Notes: generated by a model not told the origin, from the letters alone. A stretch of DNA of 64,000 bases from Vibrio orientalis CIP 102891 = ATCC 33934 (GCF_000176235.1 NZ_ACZV01000005.1:744001-808000); one strand, 5' to 3'; shown: positions 34,211-42,838, counted from the first letter of the stretch. A program made the numbers and translations.

Positions 34211-34339
34211 AACTAACAAGCAATTTAAGAGGGATTCACAACGCTTGGCACTTTTGCTTCTACTTCAAAATTAGTGTTTATGGCACAATGCTTTAGATTA
34301 GGGTGGAGGCGTTGTTCACCCCTTAATTGGGCGTTAGTT
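34211..34339 (+). repeat. attC site, family A
   Basis: 129 bp; closes the Phd-ParE cassette. Confidence 0.93.
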
Positions 34340-34375
34340 GCTAGGCGGGAAAATAACTTTTGGGAGATAATCAAA

Positions 34376-34615
34376 TTGGTTCAAACATACGGTTCTGAAG
34401 AAACCAAAGCGTTCTGCTGTAATTGCAAAAAGGTGACGCTTCATAAGTATGAAAGCTTCTCTAAATCTGATGAATCCACGGAAACAGAAGTTAAAGGTTT
34501 CTTTTCTGGTTTATTCGCGGCAATAGCTAGTGCGCTAATGGAAGGTGAGCCTACAGGTGATTACAAGTGCAAAGTCTGCGGTACAAACTTACATACGCCA
34601 GACTACCTGGATTAA
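34376..34615 (+). CDS. Small zinc-ribbon-like protein, TTG start
   Basis: A 79-residue protein read from TTG at 34376 with GGGAG 9 bases upstream; the frame before this is attC and cassette leader. CCNCKKVTLHKY and YKCKVCGTNLHT form the zinc knuckles around GFFSGLFAAIASALM. It parallels the protein at 275-517. Function unknown. Confidence 0.62.
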   Translation: MVQTYGSEETKAFCCNCKKVTLHKYESFSKSDESTETEVKGFFSGLFAAIASALMEGEPTGDYKCKVCGTNLHTPDYLD

Positions 34616-34648
34616 GGTTGGTAGTACTTAGCAAGCGGTAAGTTTCAC

Positions 34649-34774
34649 AACTAACAATAAATTTAAGCAGATTCGCAACGCTCGGCACTTTCGGTTTGAA
34701 TCAGCTTTAGTGTTTACGGCACAATGGTTTAGGTAAGGCGGCAGCGTTGCTCACTACTTAATTTGGCGTTATGT
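34649..34774 (+). repeat. attC site, family C
   Basis: 126 bp; closes the zinc-ribbon cassette. Confidence 0.93.
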
Positions 34775-34808
34775 GCAACTCATAATTTAAAAATAGGAAG
34801 ATAAAAAA

Positions 34809-35732
34809 TTGAAAGAAGAAATTTTTGACTTAATGTGGAGGGCAAATATTGATAAGTCTAAGCATGAAGTATACTACCAAATTGTTGATAGGTGCCTTAA
34901 GTCAATAAAGACTATCGGTGATGAGTTCACCGCTAAGTTAAAAGGTGATGCAAACTTTCAAGTTATTATAAAAACAGAAGATGTAATTTCGCCTGATGCA
35001 GGCACAGTTTTTGGCACAAACCTAATAAATTTTCAAGTCAATCTTATCTTAGAGTACATTAAGTTCTACGAAGAATTCTACTCTATCAGCGTTATATCAT
35101 CCTTGCAGGATGATCAGAGGGTTCGTCGGATTATTTTGGCAATTACAGTGGCATTTTTGCATGAGTTGACTCATATCATTCGAGGCCATAATTCAACAAC
35201 GGTTGATGTCTCGAAACCTGACAACCTTGCAGTAAGAGCTTCAGAAACGGATGCGGATTTTCTTGCAGGTTTACAGTTATATAAATGGTTTATAGGACCA
35301 GCTGTTGGCGATAGCTTGATGAATAACATTAATTTAACTCAAGAAGCTATAAGACCGCCAATCTTTTTTAAAGACGCAGGTTGCGCAATGACTTTGCTGA
35401 CATTGTTCTTCTTCGAAAAGATAAAATCAAAAAACAATGACTACCACAGTCCAAACCTGAGAAACATAATGCTTATGTCAGGTTTTATGTGTGGTGTGGA
35501 TAATGAATATTACATGTTCATTAATTTCTTCAAATCTGGATATGAGGAAATTATTAAATGGGCTAAAGACCATAACGTTGACGGAGCATATGACGAATTT
35601 TTAGCAATTTGCCCTTCTGAGTATAGCCAGTTAGAGCAAGTAACAATAAAGGAACTTAAGCAACAAAGAGTTCTTACTGATTATAACAGTGAAGTTTGGA
35701 AAGTGCTCTTTTCACATGCGACAAGAGCTTAG
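34809..35732 (+). CDS. HExxH metallopeptidase-like protein
   Basis: A 307-residue protein with a TTG start. The helix ILAITVAFLHELTHIIRGHN (about 109-128) contains H118-E-x-x-H122, a zinc-peptidase motif; RASETDADFLAGLQLYKWFI downstream offers a third ligand (E or D), as in gluzincins. There is no signal peptide, so it is intracellular. Substrate unknown; no antitoxin-like or regulator partner adjoins it. Confidence 0.7.
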   Translation: MKEEIFDLMWRANIDKSKHEVYYQIVDRCLKSIKTIGDEFTAKLKGDANFQVIIKTEDVISPDAGTVFGTNLINFQVNLILEYIKFYEEFYSISVISSLQDDQRVRRIILAITVAFLHELTHIIRGHNSTTVDVSKPDNLAVRASETDADFLAGLQLYKWFIGPAVGDSLMNNINLTQEAIRPPIFFKDAGCAMTLLTLFFFEKIKSKNNDYHSPNLRNIMLMSGFMCGVDNEYYMFINFFKSGYEEIIKWAKDHNVDGAYDEFLAICPSEYSQLEQVTIKELKQQRVLTDYNSEVWKVLFSHATRA

Positions 35733-35750
35733 CGGTGGTCTGAAGTAAGC

Positions 35751-35876
35751 ACATAACAATCTGTTTAAGAGTGATTCGCAACGCGTGGCATTTTTACTAT
35801 GCGTTGGTTTTAGTGTTTAAGGTGGCATGCGGCAGCATCGGTATTGCGTTGCTCACACCTTAACAGGGCGTTATGT
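35751..35876 (+). repeat. attC site, family D
   Basis: 126 bp; closes the HExxH cassette. Confidence 0.92.
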
Positions 35877-35937
35877 GCTTTCTCGAAAATTTGAAAACTA
35901 GTGTAGCATTGGCGTTTTGAAAGAAGTGGAAATCAGC

Positions 35938-36351
35938 ATGTCTAAATCAGTTCAGCAGCAAATCGGCAACGTCGCACTAGTCGTTGAAAGCTACGATGAT
36001 GCTATAGAGTTTTATACTCAAAAACTTCAATTTACACTCGTCGAAGACACTGACTTAGGTGGCGGAAAGCGCTGGGTTCAGGTTTCTCCTCCGAACTCAA
36101 ATGGTACAAATCTGCTTTTAGCTCAAGCAAGCACAGAAGAACAGAGTCTTGCTGTCGGTAACCAAACTGGTGGTCGTGTGTTCTTGTTTCTACAGACTAA
36201 CGACTTCTGGAGAGACTACGAGTTAATGAAAGCAAGTGGTGTTGTATTTAATGAAGAGCCACGAGTAGAAGAGTACGGCACAGTAGCGGTGTTCCAAGAT
36301 CTATATGGAAATAAGTGGGACTTACTGCAACTAAATAGCGCAACCAAGTAG
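35938..36351 (+). CDS. VOC family protein
   Basis: A 137-residue vicinal-oxygen-chelate fold protein (glyoxalase/bleomycin-resistance type). Two beta-alpha-beta modules are visible: IGNVALVVESYDDAIEFYTQ with KLQFTLVED, and GGRVFLFLQTNDFWRDYELM ending VAVFQDLYGNKWDLLQL. Members bind or modify small molecules, sometimes antibiotics. The ATG at 35938 is used; a TTG at 35917 is in frame. Confidence 0.88.
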   Translation: MSKSVQQQIGNVALVVESYDDAIEFYTQKLQFTLVEDTDLGGGKRWVQVSPPNSNGTNLLLAQASTEEQSLAVGNQTGGRVFLFLQTNDFWRDYELMKASGVVFNEEPRVEEYGTVAVFQDLYGNKWDLLQLNSATK

Positions 36352-36356
36352 TACGC

Positions 36357-36485
36357 ACATAACAAGCAATTTAAGAGGGATTCACAACGCTTGGCACTTT
36401 TGCTTCTACTTCAGTTTTAGTGTTTATGGCACAATGCTTTAGGTTTGGGTGAAGGCGTTGTTCACCCCTTAATTGGGCGTTAGCT
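36357..36485 (+). repeat. attC site, family A
   Basis: 129 bp; closes the VOC cassette. Confidence 0.93.
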
Positions 36486-36530
36486 TTAAATTATGCACAT
36501 TTTCCGTATAATTCTTTGAAATTTAAGTAA

Positions 36531-37100
36531 ATGGCTCAATGTATGTCTACCGTAACAACCAACATAAAAAAAGAGATGCAACAACCAATTAATTTGGTCG
36601 CAAGCATCGTGACTATTATCAACTTCATTTGGAGTATTCAAGCATTTAATTCACATGATGGAGTTCCAACAGCAGCAATACCAGCCGGTAGTGTAGCAGT
36701 TGGTTTTATTCTCGCCTGCTTACTAGAAGCGTTGTTAGCTACCGCTTTTGGTTACGCAATAGTATACGTAAATAGTAAAGGAAATGGACTACCATATTTG
36801 TTAGCAATTGTGCTCATGCTTATTTCTGCTTGGACTTCACTTTTTAACGCACAATGGCTAGTACTAGGGCAAGCTCCAACAACTGGTGCACAAGGTTTTG
36901 GGCTGTTTGCTATGGGGGTCTTTTTTGCTGGTTTTGCTTGTTACTTAATTGGTGACCACGTTAATAAATTCAAGTTAAAGCTCTCCTCAGTTAATGACTT
37001 TGTCAAATCACTAAACTCAGATGGTGGCTTATATGTTTGGCAAGCACTATCGTTTCTATTGATGTTTGGTTTCATAATTGGCCAATCGGACTTCAATTAA
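36531..37100 (+). CDS. Four-pass membrane protein
   Basis: A 189-residue protein with four hydrophobic segments (about 23-39, 53-81, 89-111 and 124-142) and a fifth at the end (LSFLLMFGFIIG). Family not recognised. The ATG at 36531 has a weak ribosome site; ATG at 36543 is an alternative. Confidence 0.65.
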   Translation: MAQCMSTVTTNIKKEMQQPINLVASIVTIINFIWSIQAFNSHDGVPTAAIPAGSVAVGFILACLLEALLATAFGYAIVYVNSKGNGLPYLLAIVLMLISAWTSLFNAQWLVLGQAPTTGAQGFGLFAMGVFFAGFACYLIGDHVNKFKLKLSSVNDFVKSLNSDGGLYVWQALSFLLMFGFIIGQSDFN

Positions 37101-37104
37101 CTAA

Positions 37105-37230
37105 AGCTAACAATAAATTTAAGCAGATTCGCAACGCTTGGCATTCTCGGTTTGAATTTGCTTTAGTGATTACGGCACAATGTTTTAGGTCAGGTGGTGG
37201 CGTTGCTCACTACTTAATTTGGCGTTATGT
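37105..37230 (+). repeat. attC site, family C
   Basis: 126 bp; closes the four-pass membrane protein cassette. Confidence 0.93.
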
Positions 37231-37492
37231 TTACTTGTATTTCAAAGGCTTAAAGGTCTTAGGCTCTAGTTCTGTGTCCCTCTGGCAATTCAGCATTGCT
37301 TTGCGCTTTGGTAGGAAAGAAAGGGCACTTGTTTGAACTTAGTCGGGTTGCCTCATTGGGCAGGGAAGTGGAATTACTCGTTTATGGTTGGTCGCCTTTG
37401 GTGGTCAAGTTGGTTCTTACCTTGTGGTTTAGTTCAGAAAACTAGTCAGAAATAGTGGTTCTTTCTCAAGTAAATCATGCGTTTGTGGTAAA
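37231..37492. repeat. Gene-less repeated cassette body, copy 8 (192-bp deletion)
   Basis: A 262-bp version of the 454-bp body. The missing 192 bases lie exactly between the two GGCAATTC repeats of intact copies; a single GGCAATTC remains at 37284-37291. Confidence 0.9.
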
Positions 37493-37618
37493 ACATAACA
37501 AACAATTCAACAGTGATTCGCAACGCTTGGCGCTTTCACTTCAGGTTGAGTCTAGTGTTTACGGCGCAGTGTTCAAGTTCAGTGTCTGCGCTGCTCACAC
37601 GTTAATTGGGCGTTATGT
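37493..37618 (+). repeat. attC site, family E
   Basis: 126 bp; closes the deleted copy 8, so the deletion did not affect the recombination site. Confidence 0.93.
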
Positions 37619-37664
37619 GCCCGATATACACCTAGACCTAAAAATATAAAATGGAGAATAATTT

Positions 37665-38342
37665 GTGAACAGTAAGTATTACCCGCCATTATATGGTAAT
37701 AAAGAGTTCCATTGTCCTAGTTGTAATGTGTTCGCTAGGCAAGGTTGGGCTCATTTACAGACCCTAACGGAATTTAGTTGGAGAAGTGTCGTTGATCGTA
37801 TGCCTAACTTCAAAGAGCAGTTGTCTTCTGATTGGGTCGTATCTAAATGTTCCCACTGTCAAGATCATATTATTTGGCATAAGCAAAAGATGATTTTTCC
37901 AAAATCAATTCCTGTCCAACATCCTAATCCTGACCTTGATCAGGAGATCATTGAGGATTATTTGGAAGCAGCTAATGTTTTTAACGACTCTCCACGAGCT
38001 GCGGCTGCACTGCTTCGCTTAGCACTTCAAAAGTTATGTAAACAACTGGGCGAGAAAGGTGACAACATAAATCAAGACATCAAAAATCTTGTTAAAAAAG
38101 GGCTTAACCCGTTAGTTCAAAAGTCATTAGACTCTCTACGTATTACGGGTAACAACGCTGTTCACCCCGGTGAAATTAACTTGGATGATGAGCCTCAAAG
38201 AGTACTCAAGTTGTTTGATCTTTTAAACTTTATAGCGACTAAAATGATCACTGAACCTAAAGAAATTGAAAGCTTCTATGATGATTTGCCTGATCCTGCA
38301 AAAGAGTCAATTGAAAAAAGAGACAATAAGGTTACTCAATAA
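37665..38342 (+). CDS. DUF4145 protein
   Basis: A 225-residue protein with a GTG start after ATGGAG. An N-terminal zinc ribbon (HCPSCNVFARQGW, then KCSHCQDHIIWH) precedes a helical DUF4145 domain: EDYLEAANVFNDSPRAAAAL, LRLALQKLCKQLG and SLRITGNNAVHPGEI. DUF4145 occurs alone and fused to restriction and defence proteins, but its activity is not defined. Confidence 0.88.
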   Translation: MNSKYYPPLYGNKEFHCPSCNVFARQGWAHLQTLTEFSWRSVVDRMPNFKEQLSSDWVVSKCSHCQDHIIWHKQKMIFPKSIPVQHPNPDLDQEIIEDYLEAANVFNDSPRAAAALLRLALQKLCKQLGEKGDNINQDIKNLVKKGLNPLVQKSLDSLRITGNNAVHPGEINLDDEPQRVLKLFDLLNFIATKMITEPKEIESFYDDLPDPAKESIEKRDNKVTQ

Positions 38343-38346
38343 AGGC

Positions 38347-38475
38347 ACATAACAAGCAATTTAAGAGGGATTCACAACGCTTGGCACTTTTGCTTCTACT
38401 TCAGTTTTAGTGTTTATGGCACAATGCTTTAGGTTTGGGTGGAGGCGTTGTTCACCCCTTAATTGGGCGTTAGGC
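38347..38475 (+). repeat. attC site, family A
   Basis: 129 bp; closes the DUF4145 cassette. Confidence 0.93.
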
Positions 38476-38502
38476 GCTTTCTCGAAAATTTTAGGATTCA
38501 GA

Positions 38503-39048
38503 ATGAATATTTGGTTTATTCGTATGGACAAAGATGGTTGGAAGGACCTCGATCTTAATGAAAACTCGCCATACATTTACAGTGCTCACGGCAGTTGTGG
38601 TGATTTAGAAGTTGCGACAAAACATAAGCATTTAATTTTCCCTGAGCTTAGCCTCAGTGGGAAAGACTTAGCGAAATTAGTTCGAGAAATTAAGTTATCA
38701 CTTGTAGACGCCGGAAAAATCAAACTCGAAGATTCAGGCAAGCGTCGCTGTGACTTAGCTATTCGTTATTGGTTATCTATAATGCAGGCGGGTGATCTTG
38801 TATTTGTAAGAACCAAACAGAGCAAGGTAATCTTGTGTCGTGTTACTGGATATATTTCTGAAGACTTTTTTATGCAGAAAGGCTGTTTTAAACGACCTGT
38901 ACATATTTTAGGTGAAATAACGGAGAACATGCTGCCAAGTGGTATCTGGACCCGAACGTTTGGGCGAAAAACAATCGAACGAAATGCAAAGAAGGTTATT
39001 TCTAGTTGGGTTGAAAGCAATATTGAAGCTTTGAGCATGAGTATCTAA
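38503..39048 (+). CDS. Hypothetical protein, possibly EVE/PUA-like
   Basis: A 181-residue protein from the ATG at 38503. MQAGDLVFVRTKQSKVILCR and the VTGYISEDF strand that follows, then HILGEI, resemble the barrel of EVE/PUA-like domains that read modified bases (pattern-based inference). A helix with SGKDLAKLVREIKLSL precedes it. I cannot assign a family. Confidence 0.55.
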   Translation: MNIWFIRMDKDGWKDLDLNENSPYIYSAHGSCGDLEVATKHKHLIFPELSLSGKDLAKLVREIKLSLVDAGKIKLEDSGKRRCDLAIRYWLSIMQAGDLVFVRTKQSKVILCRVTGYISEDFFMQKGCFKRPVHILGEITENMLPSGIWTRTFGRKTIERNAKKVISSWVESNIEALSMSI

Positions 39049-39056
39049 TACCACGC

Positions 39057-39182
39057 GCCTAACAATAAATTTAAGAGTGATTCACAACGCTTGGCGCTCT
39101 CACTTCAAGCAAGTTTAGTGTTTATGGCACAATGAGTTAGGTAAGGTGTAAGCGTTGTTCACACCTTAATTTGGCGTTATAC
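39057..39182 (+). repeat. attC site, family B
   Basis: 126 bp; closes the 38503-39048 cassette. Confidence 0.93.
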
Positions 39183-39213
39183 GCAAGAAGCTTCGAATTA
39201 AGCTTCTTGGCGT
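39181..39213. terminator. Hairpin after the GIY-YIG-like gene
   Basis: AAGAAGCTT and AAGCTTCTT form a 9-bp stem, extended by ACGC/GCGT across a one-base bulge, with a 6-base loop, 9 bases past the 3' end of the reversed gene. Likely its terminator, though the T-run is short. Confidence 0.6.
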
Positions 39214-39221
39214 AATTTAGA

Positions 39222-39761
39222 TTAGAAAACTGTTGTTCTGCCAGGAATTACTCCATGATTAACCCATAAATAGTCAACAATTTTGTTGTTGCTGTTCTCT
39301 ATGATGTATTTGCTTCTGATTTCTCTAAGCTTATGAGTATCTGTATCTTTTCCCCATAGATCTTGTTTATGGTGCTCTCGGCAAGACACGAGTTCCAATG
39401 TTTCTTTAGATCTCCCTTTTAGCAGAGCTTCACCAGCTAGAATTAGCTCAATAACAGGTACTCTAAGGGTTTCATTACTGTATGTGTCTTCAGATTTACT
39501 TTGAAAATCAGTATAAGTTTTATGCTGTTTAAATATCTTTAGCATTGCCGTTTCAAACTCACCTGCTTGAGTTTTACCTAGCTCTACAGATGTGACAATT
39601 TTAAAGTCCTCGACACCACCTAACTTGTGGGAGTTTAGATTTTTAATTCTTGACTTAATATTTTTGGTAATACCAATTTTTATGATGTCAGCTTCTTTTG
39701 AGCTAGCAATATAGAATGTTGTTGCTTCGTGGTAGTTTTGACTCCACATGTCTGTGGTCAT
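39222..39761 (-). CDS. GIY-YIG-like nuclease family protein (T5orf172/MUG113 type)
   Basis: A 179-residue protein. TTFYIASSKEADIIKIGITK with NIKSRIKNLNS (about 14-45) is the degenerate GIY-YIG core of the T5orf172/MUG113 group: FYI in place of GIY, KIGIT with following R. The later EFETAMLKIFKQHKTYTD carries the helix with the catalytic-type Glu. Members accompany phage and mobile DNA; nuclease activity is predicted, not shown. It runs against the array. Confidence 0.8.
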   Translation of the reverse strand: MTTDMWSQNYHEATTFYIASSKEADIIKIGITKNIKSRIKNLNSHKLGGVEDFKIVTSVELGKTQAGEFETAMLKIFKQHKTYTDFQSKSEDTYSNETLRVPVIELILAGEALLKGRSKETLELVSCREHHKQDLWGKDTDTHKLREIRSKYIIENSNNKIVDYLWVNHGVIPGRTTVF

Positions 39762-39926
39762 AACTCAAATCTCGTACTGGTGCTAAATTTTTGCGGGATG
39801 CTACCCCAAACTTGGCTTAAAAATAATGATCTTCGTCATGATAGCTGTAGGCGTAGATTTTGGTCTTCGAATGGATATAAGTTTATGTTATATAGGTAAT
39901 AATCATAAACAGTTGCGCAACAATGC

Positions 39927-40054
39927 GTATAACAAGCAATTTAAGAGGGATTCACAACGCTTGGCATTTTTGCTTCTACTTCAAATTTAGTGTTTATGGC
40001 ACAATGTTTTAGGTTGGGTGGAGGCGTTGTTCACCCCTTAATTGGGCGTTATGT
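39927..40054 (+). repeat. attC site, family A
   Basis: 128 bp; closes the GIY-YIG-like cassette; the IS3-family element begins 3 bases after it. Confidence 0.93.
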
Positions 40055-40122
40055 GTCCGAGTACCCCACGTTTAGTAGACACTTTACTAAGTTAGATCTA
40101 GGGTCTAATTGAGAGGTGATTT

Positions 40123-40431
40123 ATGGCTAAACATCGTAATCCAGCGTACACCGAAGAGTTCCGTAAAGAAGCAGTTCGCTTGGCCAGTCTTCCTGGCCGA
40201 ACAGCAGTCTCCGTTGCCAAGGAGCTGGGCATCAGTGCCCAACAGATCCGGAACTGGAAGCGCCAGTTCACACGCCTATCTGATAAACAGTTTAACACCT
40301 TAGACGGTATCGATTACTCGAAGAAAGAGTCCGAAGAGCTTCGAGCGCTAAGGCGCGAGAACAAGCGACTCAAAGATGAAATGGAATTCCTAAAAAAGGT
40401 CTCGGCGTACTTCGCGAAGCAGCAAGAGTGA
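40123..40431 (+). CDS. IS3-family OrfA (copy 1)
   Basis: A 102-residue protein with an N-terminal HTH (FRKEAVRLASLPGRTAVSVA, then KELGISAQQIRNWKRQF) and a C-terminal leucine-zipper-like helix (EELRALRRENKRLKDEMEFL). The slippery heptamer A-AAA-AAG at 40392-40398 allows a -1 shift into OrfB; that frame stays open from there. Confidence 0.93.
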   Translation: MAKHRNPAYTEEFRKEAVRLASLPGRTAVSVAKELGISAQQIRNWKRQFTRLSDKQFNTLDGIDYSKKESEELRALRRENKRLKDEMEFLKKVSAYFAKQQE

Positions 40432-41279
40432 AGTACGAGTTCATTGAAAACTATGTCGGTGAGTATTCCATTAGCTTAATGTGCCGCACCTTAGAAGTGA
40501 GTCGGGGCGGCTATTATAAGTGGTGCCATCATACGCCGAGTGAGCGTTCAAAGCGGCGAGAGCGCTTTGAACAGCTCGTCATGTGTACCTTTGCCCAATA
40601 TCGGGCACGCTACGGTTCAGTGCGAATAGCAGAAGAGCTAAACGAAGCAGGCTATGCCTGCTGCGTGAATTATGTGGCTGATATCATGAGGGAAAAAGGT
40701 ATCAGGGCACGTAATGGTAAAGGGTTTAAATACAGCAAGGATGTGGCTGCTATGACGAATGTTGCCGACAATTTACTGCGAAGAGACTTTGAGTCTGAGA
40801 CGCCAAATCAGAAGTGGGTTACGGACATCACGTATATCTGGGTGAAGAGCCGTTGGCTCTTCTTGGCGACAGTGATGGACCTGCATTCAAGGCGCATCGT
40901 GGGTTGGTCGCTAGGGACAACTATGACCGTCGAGCTCATCACCAATGCGCTAAAAATGGCGTTTGAGTCACGTAAGCCGCCTAAGGGCGTCATTATCCAC
41001 TCAGACCGTGGTGTACAATACAGAGCATATAAATATCAAGACTTCATGCGCAAGCATGGAGGTGTACCGAGCATGAGTCGACAGGGCAACTGTTGGGATA
41101 ATGCTGTGATGGAGTCGTTCTACAGTCGACTGAAAGTCGAACTGATATACGCAGAAGACTACCAAACTCTCGAAGAAACCCGAATGGGCATCTTCGAATA
41201 CATCGAGGTATTTTACAATCGCAGAAGAAGACACTCAGCGTTGGGGCATGTCAGCCCAGTTGAGTACGAAAGTATGTAG
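40428..41279 (+). CDS. IS3-family transposase OrfB (copy 1)
   Basis: A 283-residue catalytic subunit with HTH_21 and rve domains. DDE residues are in WVTDITYIWVKS, VIIHSDRGVQY and NAVMESFYSRLKVE (spacing D-D-35-E type). It overlaps the OrfA stop in the -1 frame and looks intact. Confidence 0.95.
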   Translation: MKYEFIENYVGEYSISLMCRTLEVSRGGYYKWCHHTPSERSKRRERFEQLVMCTFAQYRARYGSVRIAEELNEAGYACCVNYVADIMREKGIRARNGKGFKYSKDVAAMTNVADNLLRRDFESETPNQKWVTDITYIWVKSRWLFLATVMDLHSRRIVGWSLGTTMTVELITNALKMAFESRKPPKGVIIHSDRGVQYRAYKYQDFMRKHGGVPSMSRQGNCWDNAVMESFYSRLKVELIYAEDYQTLEETRMGIFEYIEVFYNRRRRHSALGHVSPVEYESM

Positions 41280-41363
41280 TTATGTACTGTCTACTTTTTG
41301 TGGGGTACACCAGTGTCAACGCATTCATTTTATAGTGTCGCGCAAGTTATTATTGAGGTGTAT

Positions 41364-41855
41364 ATGATTGATCCGACAGAGTGGATTTGTAATAAAGAAA
41401 ACACTTATGCAAGTCTAAGCCCTGAAGAAAAAAAAGCGATAGGTGAGTTTTTTCTGATCTGGAGCTACTTCGAATCTCAAGTGTTAAACTGTAATGCTAA
41501 TAGAACGAGTTTTTCAAATTTAGCGAATAATTTGCAAAATTCTGAAAAAATATCAGAGATTGGTTTAAATGAACTCGTTACCTATTTTAAGGAACGCTAC
41601 CTGTCAGGTGGAAGCTTCAATGACAGGTATGATGCATTAGAGTTGGAAAAAAGTAGAAACCCACCTGAAGTGGATGCGATGTTGTTAGAGGATTCTACGG
41701 ATCAAGTTACTAAACTCGTTGGGTGTCTGTTCGTGGTTTATCGCTTTAGAAATAACTTGTTCCACGGTCCTAAATGGCGCTATAAACTTTCTGAACAAGA
41801 AAGCAATATGACTAAAGCTTGTCAGTTCATGATTAAAATTATAGACAACACATAA
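41364..41855 (+). CDS. HEPN-like protein
   Basis: A 163-residue helical protein. CLFVVYRFRNNLFHGPKW contains R129-x4-H134, a textbook HEPN ribonuclease motif, and IGEFFLIWSYFESQVLNCNA is the matching N-terminal helix. The IS3 element sits upstream in the same cassette but leaves the gene and GAGGTG ribosome site intact. Biological role unknown. Confidence 0.65.
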   Translation: MIDPTEWICNKENTYASLSPEEKKAIGEFFLIWSYFESQVLNCNANRTSFSNLANNLQNSEKISEIGLNELVTYFKERYLSGGSFNDRYDALELEKSRNPPEVDAMLLEDSTDQVTKLVGCLFVVYRFRNNLFHGPKWRYKLSEQESNMTKACQFMIKIIDNT

Positions 41856-41946
41856 CAAGCAATTTAAGAGGGATTCACAACGCTTGGCGTTTTCGCTTCG
41901 CTCAAGTATAGCCAAGCGTCGCTCACACCTTAATGCGGCGTTATGT
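41850..41946 (+). repeat. attC site, family G (short)
   Basis: 97 bp; its start is like family A (AAGAGGGATTCAC) and its end family G. It closes the IS-interrupted HEPN cassette (ACACATAAC pairs with GTTATGTGT). Confidence 0.9.
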
Positions 41947-42017
41947 ACCTCCAACAATTAGACGCTAGTGGATATTACAGATTGGATTTATAACGTGGGA
42001 TAATTGAGAGATGGCTT

Positions 42018-42677
42018 ATGGCTTCATTGCAAGGAATATTAAACTTGGATGTTTCTTATCCAGGTATTCACATTAAAGTTGAGCTGATAGTACTTAAAGA
42101 ATACCTGACACACATGGAGTCTGGTGTTGCTGCATCTTGCAGTAGTTACGTTACATCGGAGGAAAAGAGCTTCAGTGGTCTTGAGCACGATGAATACTCT
42201 CATGTTTACCGAATTGCCGAAGACGAGATCCCGCGTATTATTCGCATGCCAATGTTGGTTAGTATCTATACGTTATTTGAGAATTCAGTAACGCAGCTAC
42301 TTGAGTATACGAGGAAAAAAGAAGAAAAAACGTCAAAGTTGAAAGATGTTACAGCTAAATCATTGCCTTCAAAGTGCAATAAATATATTGAGCAGGTTTT
42401 GGGCTTCGACTTCGCATTTGATCAAAAGACTATGAATGCGCTATCAGAAATTACGAAACTAAGAAATTGCGTTGCCCATGCTAATGGAAACTTAAGCTCC
42501 CTTGAGGCAAGCAAAGCGAGTGCAATTAAGAAAGTAGCATCGAAAGAAAAGTTAATTTTCATCACATCGGATCAACTAGACATATCATATGAATACCTGC
42601 GGAAAAGTTTGGGTATGGTCGAGTCCTCTTTAAGAGAGTTAATGGAATACATCGAAGAGAAGTATGGTTTTTATTAG
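42018..42677 (+). CDS. HEPN-like protein (MAE_28990-like)
   Basis: A 219-residue helical protein. SEITKLRNCVAHANG gives R149-x4-H154; the preceding MLVSIYTLFENSVTQLLEYT helix matches large HEPN families such as MAE_28990. GAGAG lies 7 bases before the ATG at 42018. It follows another HEPN-like cassette. RNase activity is predicted from the motif only. Confidence 0.68.
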   Translation: MASLQGILNLDVSYPGIHIKVELIVLKEYLTHMESGVAASCSSYVTSEEKSFSGLEHDEYSHVYRIAEDEIPRIIRMPMLVSIYTLFENSVTQLLEYTRKKEEKTSKLKDVTAKSLPSKCNKYIEQVLGFDFAFDQKTMNALSEITKLRNCVAHANGNLSSLEASKASAIKKVASKEKLIFITSDQLDISYEYLRKSLGMVESSLRELMEYIEEKYGFY

Positions 42678-42679
42678 GA

Positions 42680-42806
42680 ACATAACAATAAATTTAAGAG
42701 TGATTCACAACGCTTGGCGCTTTCACTTCAAGCTAGTTTAGTGTTTATGGCACAATGGTTTAGGTGAGGTGGTTAGCGTTGTTCACACCTTAATTTGGCG
42801 TTAAGC
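42680..42806 (+). repeat. attC site, family B
   Basis: 127 bp; closes the 42018-42677 cassette. Confidence 0.93.
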
Positions 42807-42838
42807 GTACAGATCGGAACCGATGTCTAAAGGAAACT

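Larger units (their letters stand above)
40057..41312 (+). mobile_element. IS3-family insertion sequence, copy 1
   Basis: A 1,256-bp element with imperfect terminal repeats (GTACCCCAC and AGTAGACA on the left mirrored on the right as TGTCTAC and GTGGGGTAC). The 4-bp target duplication GTGT flanks it (40053-40056 and 41313-41316). Joining the flanks restores GTTATGTGTCAACG, the proper start of the interrupted cassette. The second copy at 47030 has the same length. Confidence 0.92.

Noticed and set aside
38410..38502. ORF starts encoding MFMAQCFRFGWRRCSPLNWAL-like peptides in many cassettes
   Set aside because: This is attC DNA read in one frame; the same peptide opens several unrelated ORFs. 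True starts with ribosome sites lie downstream.
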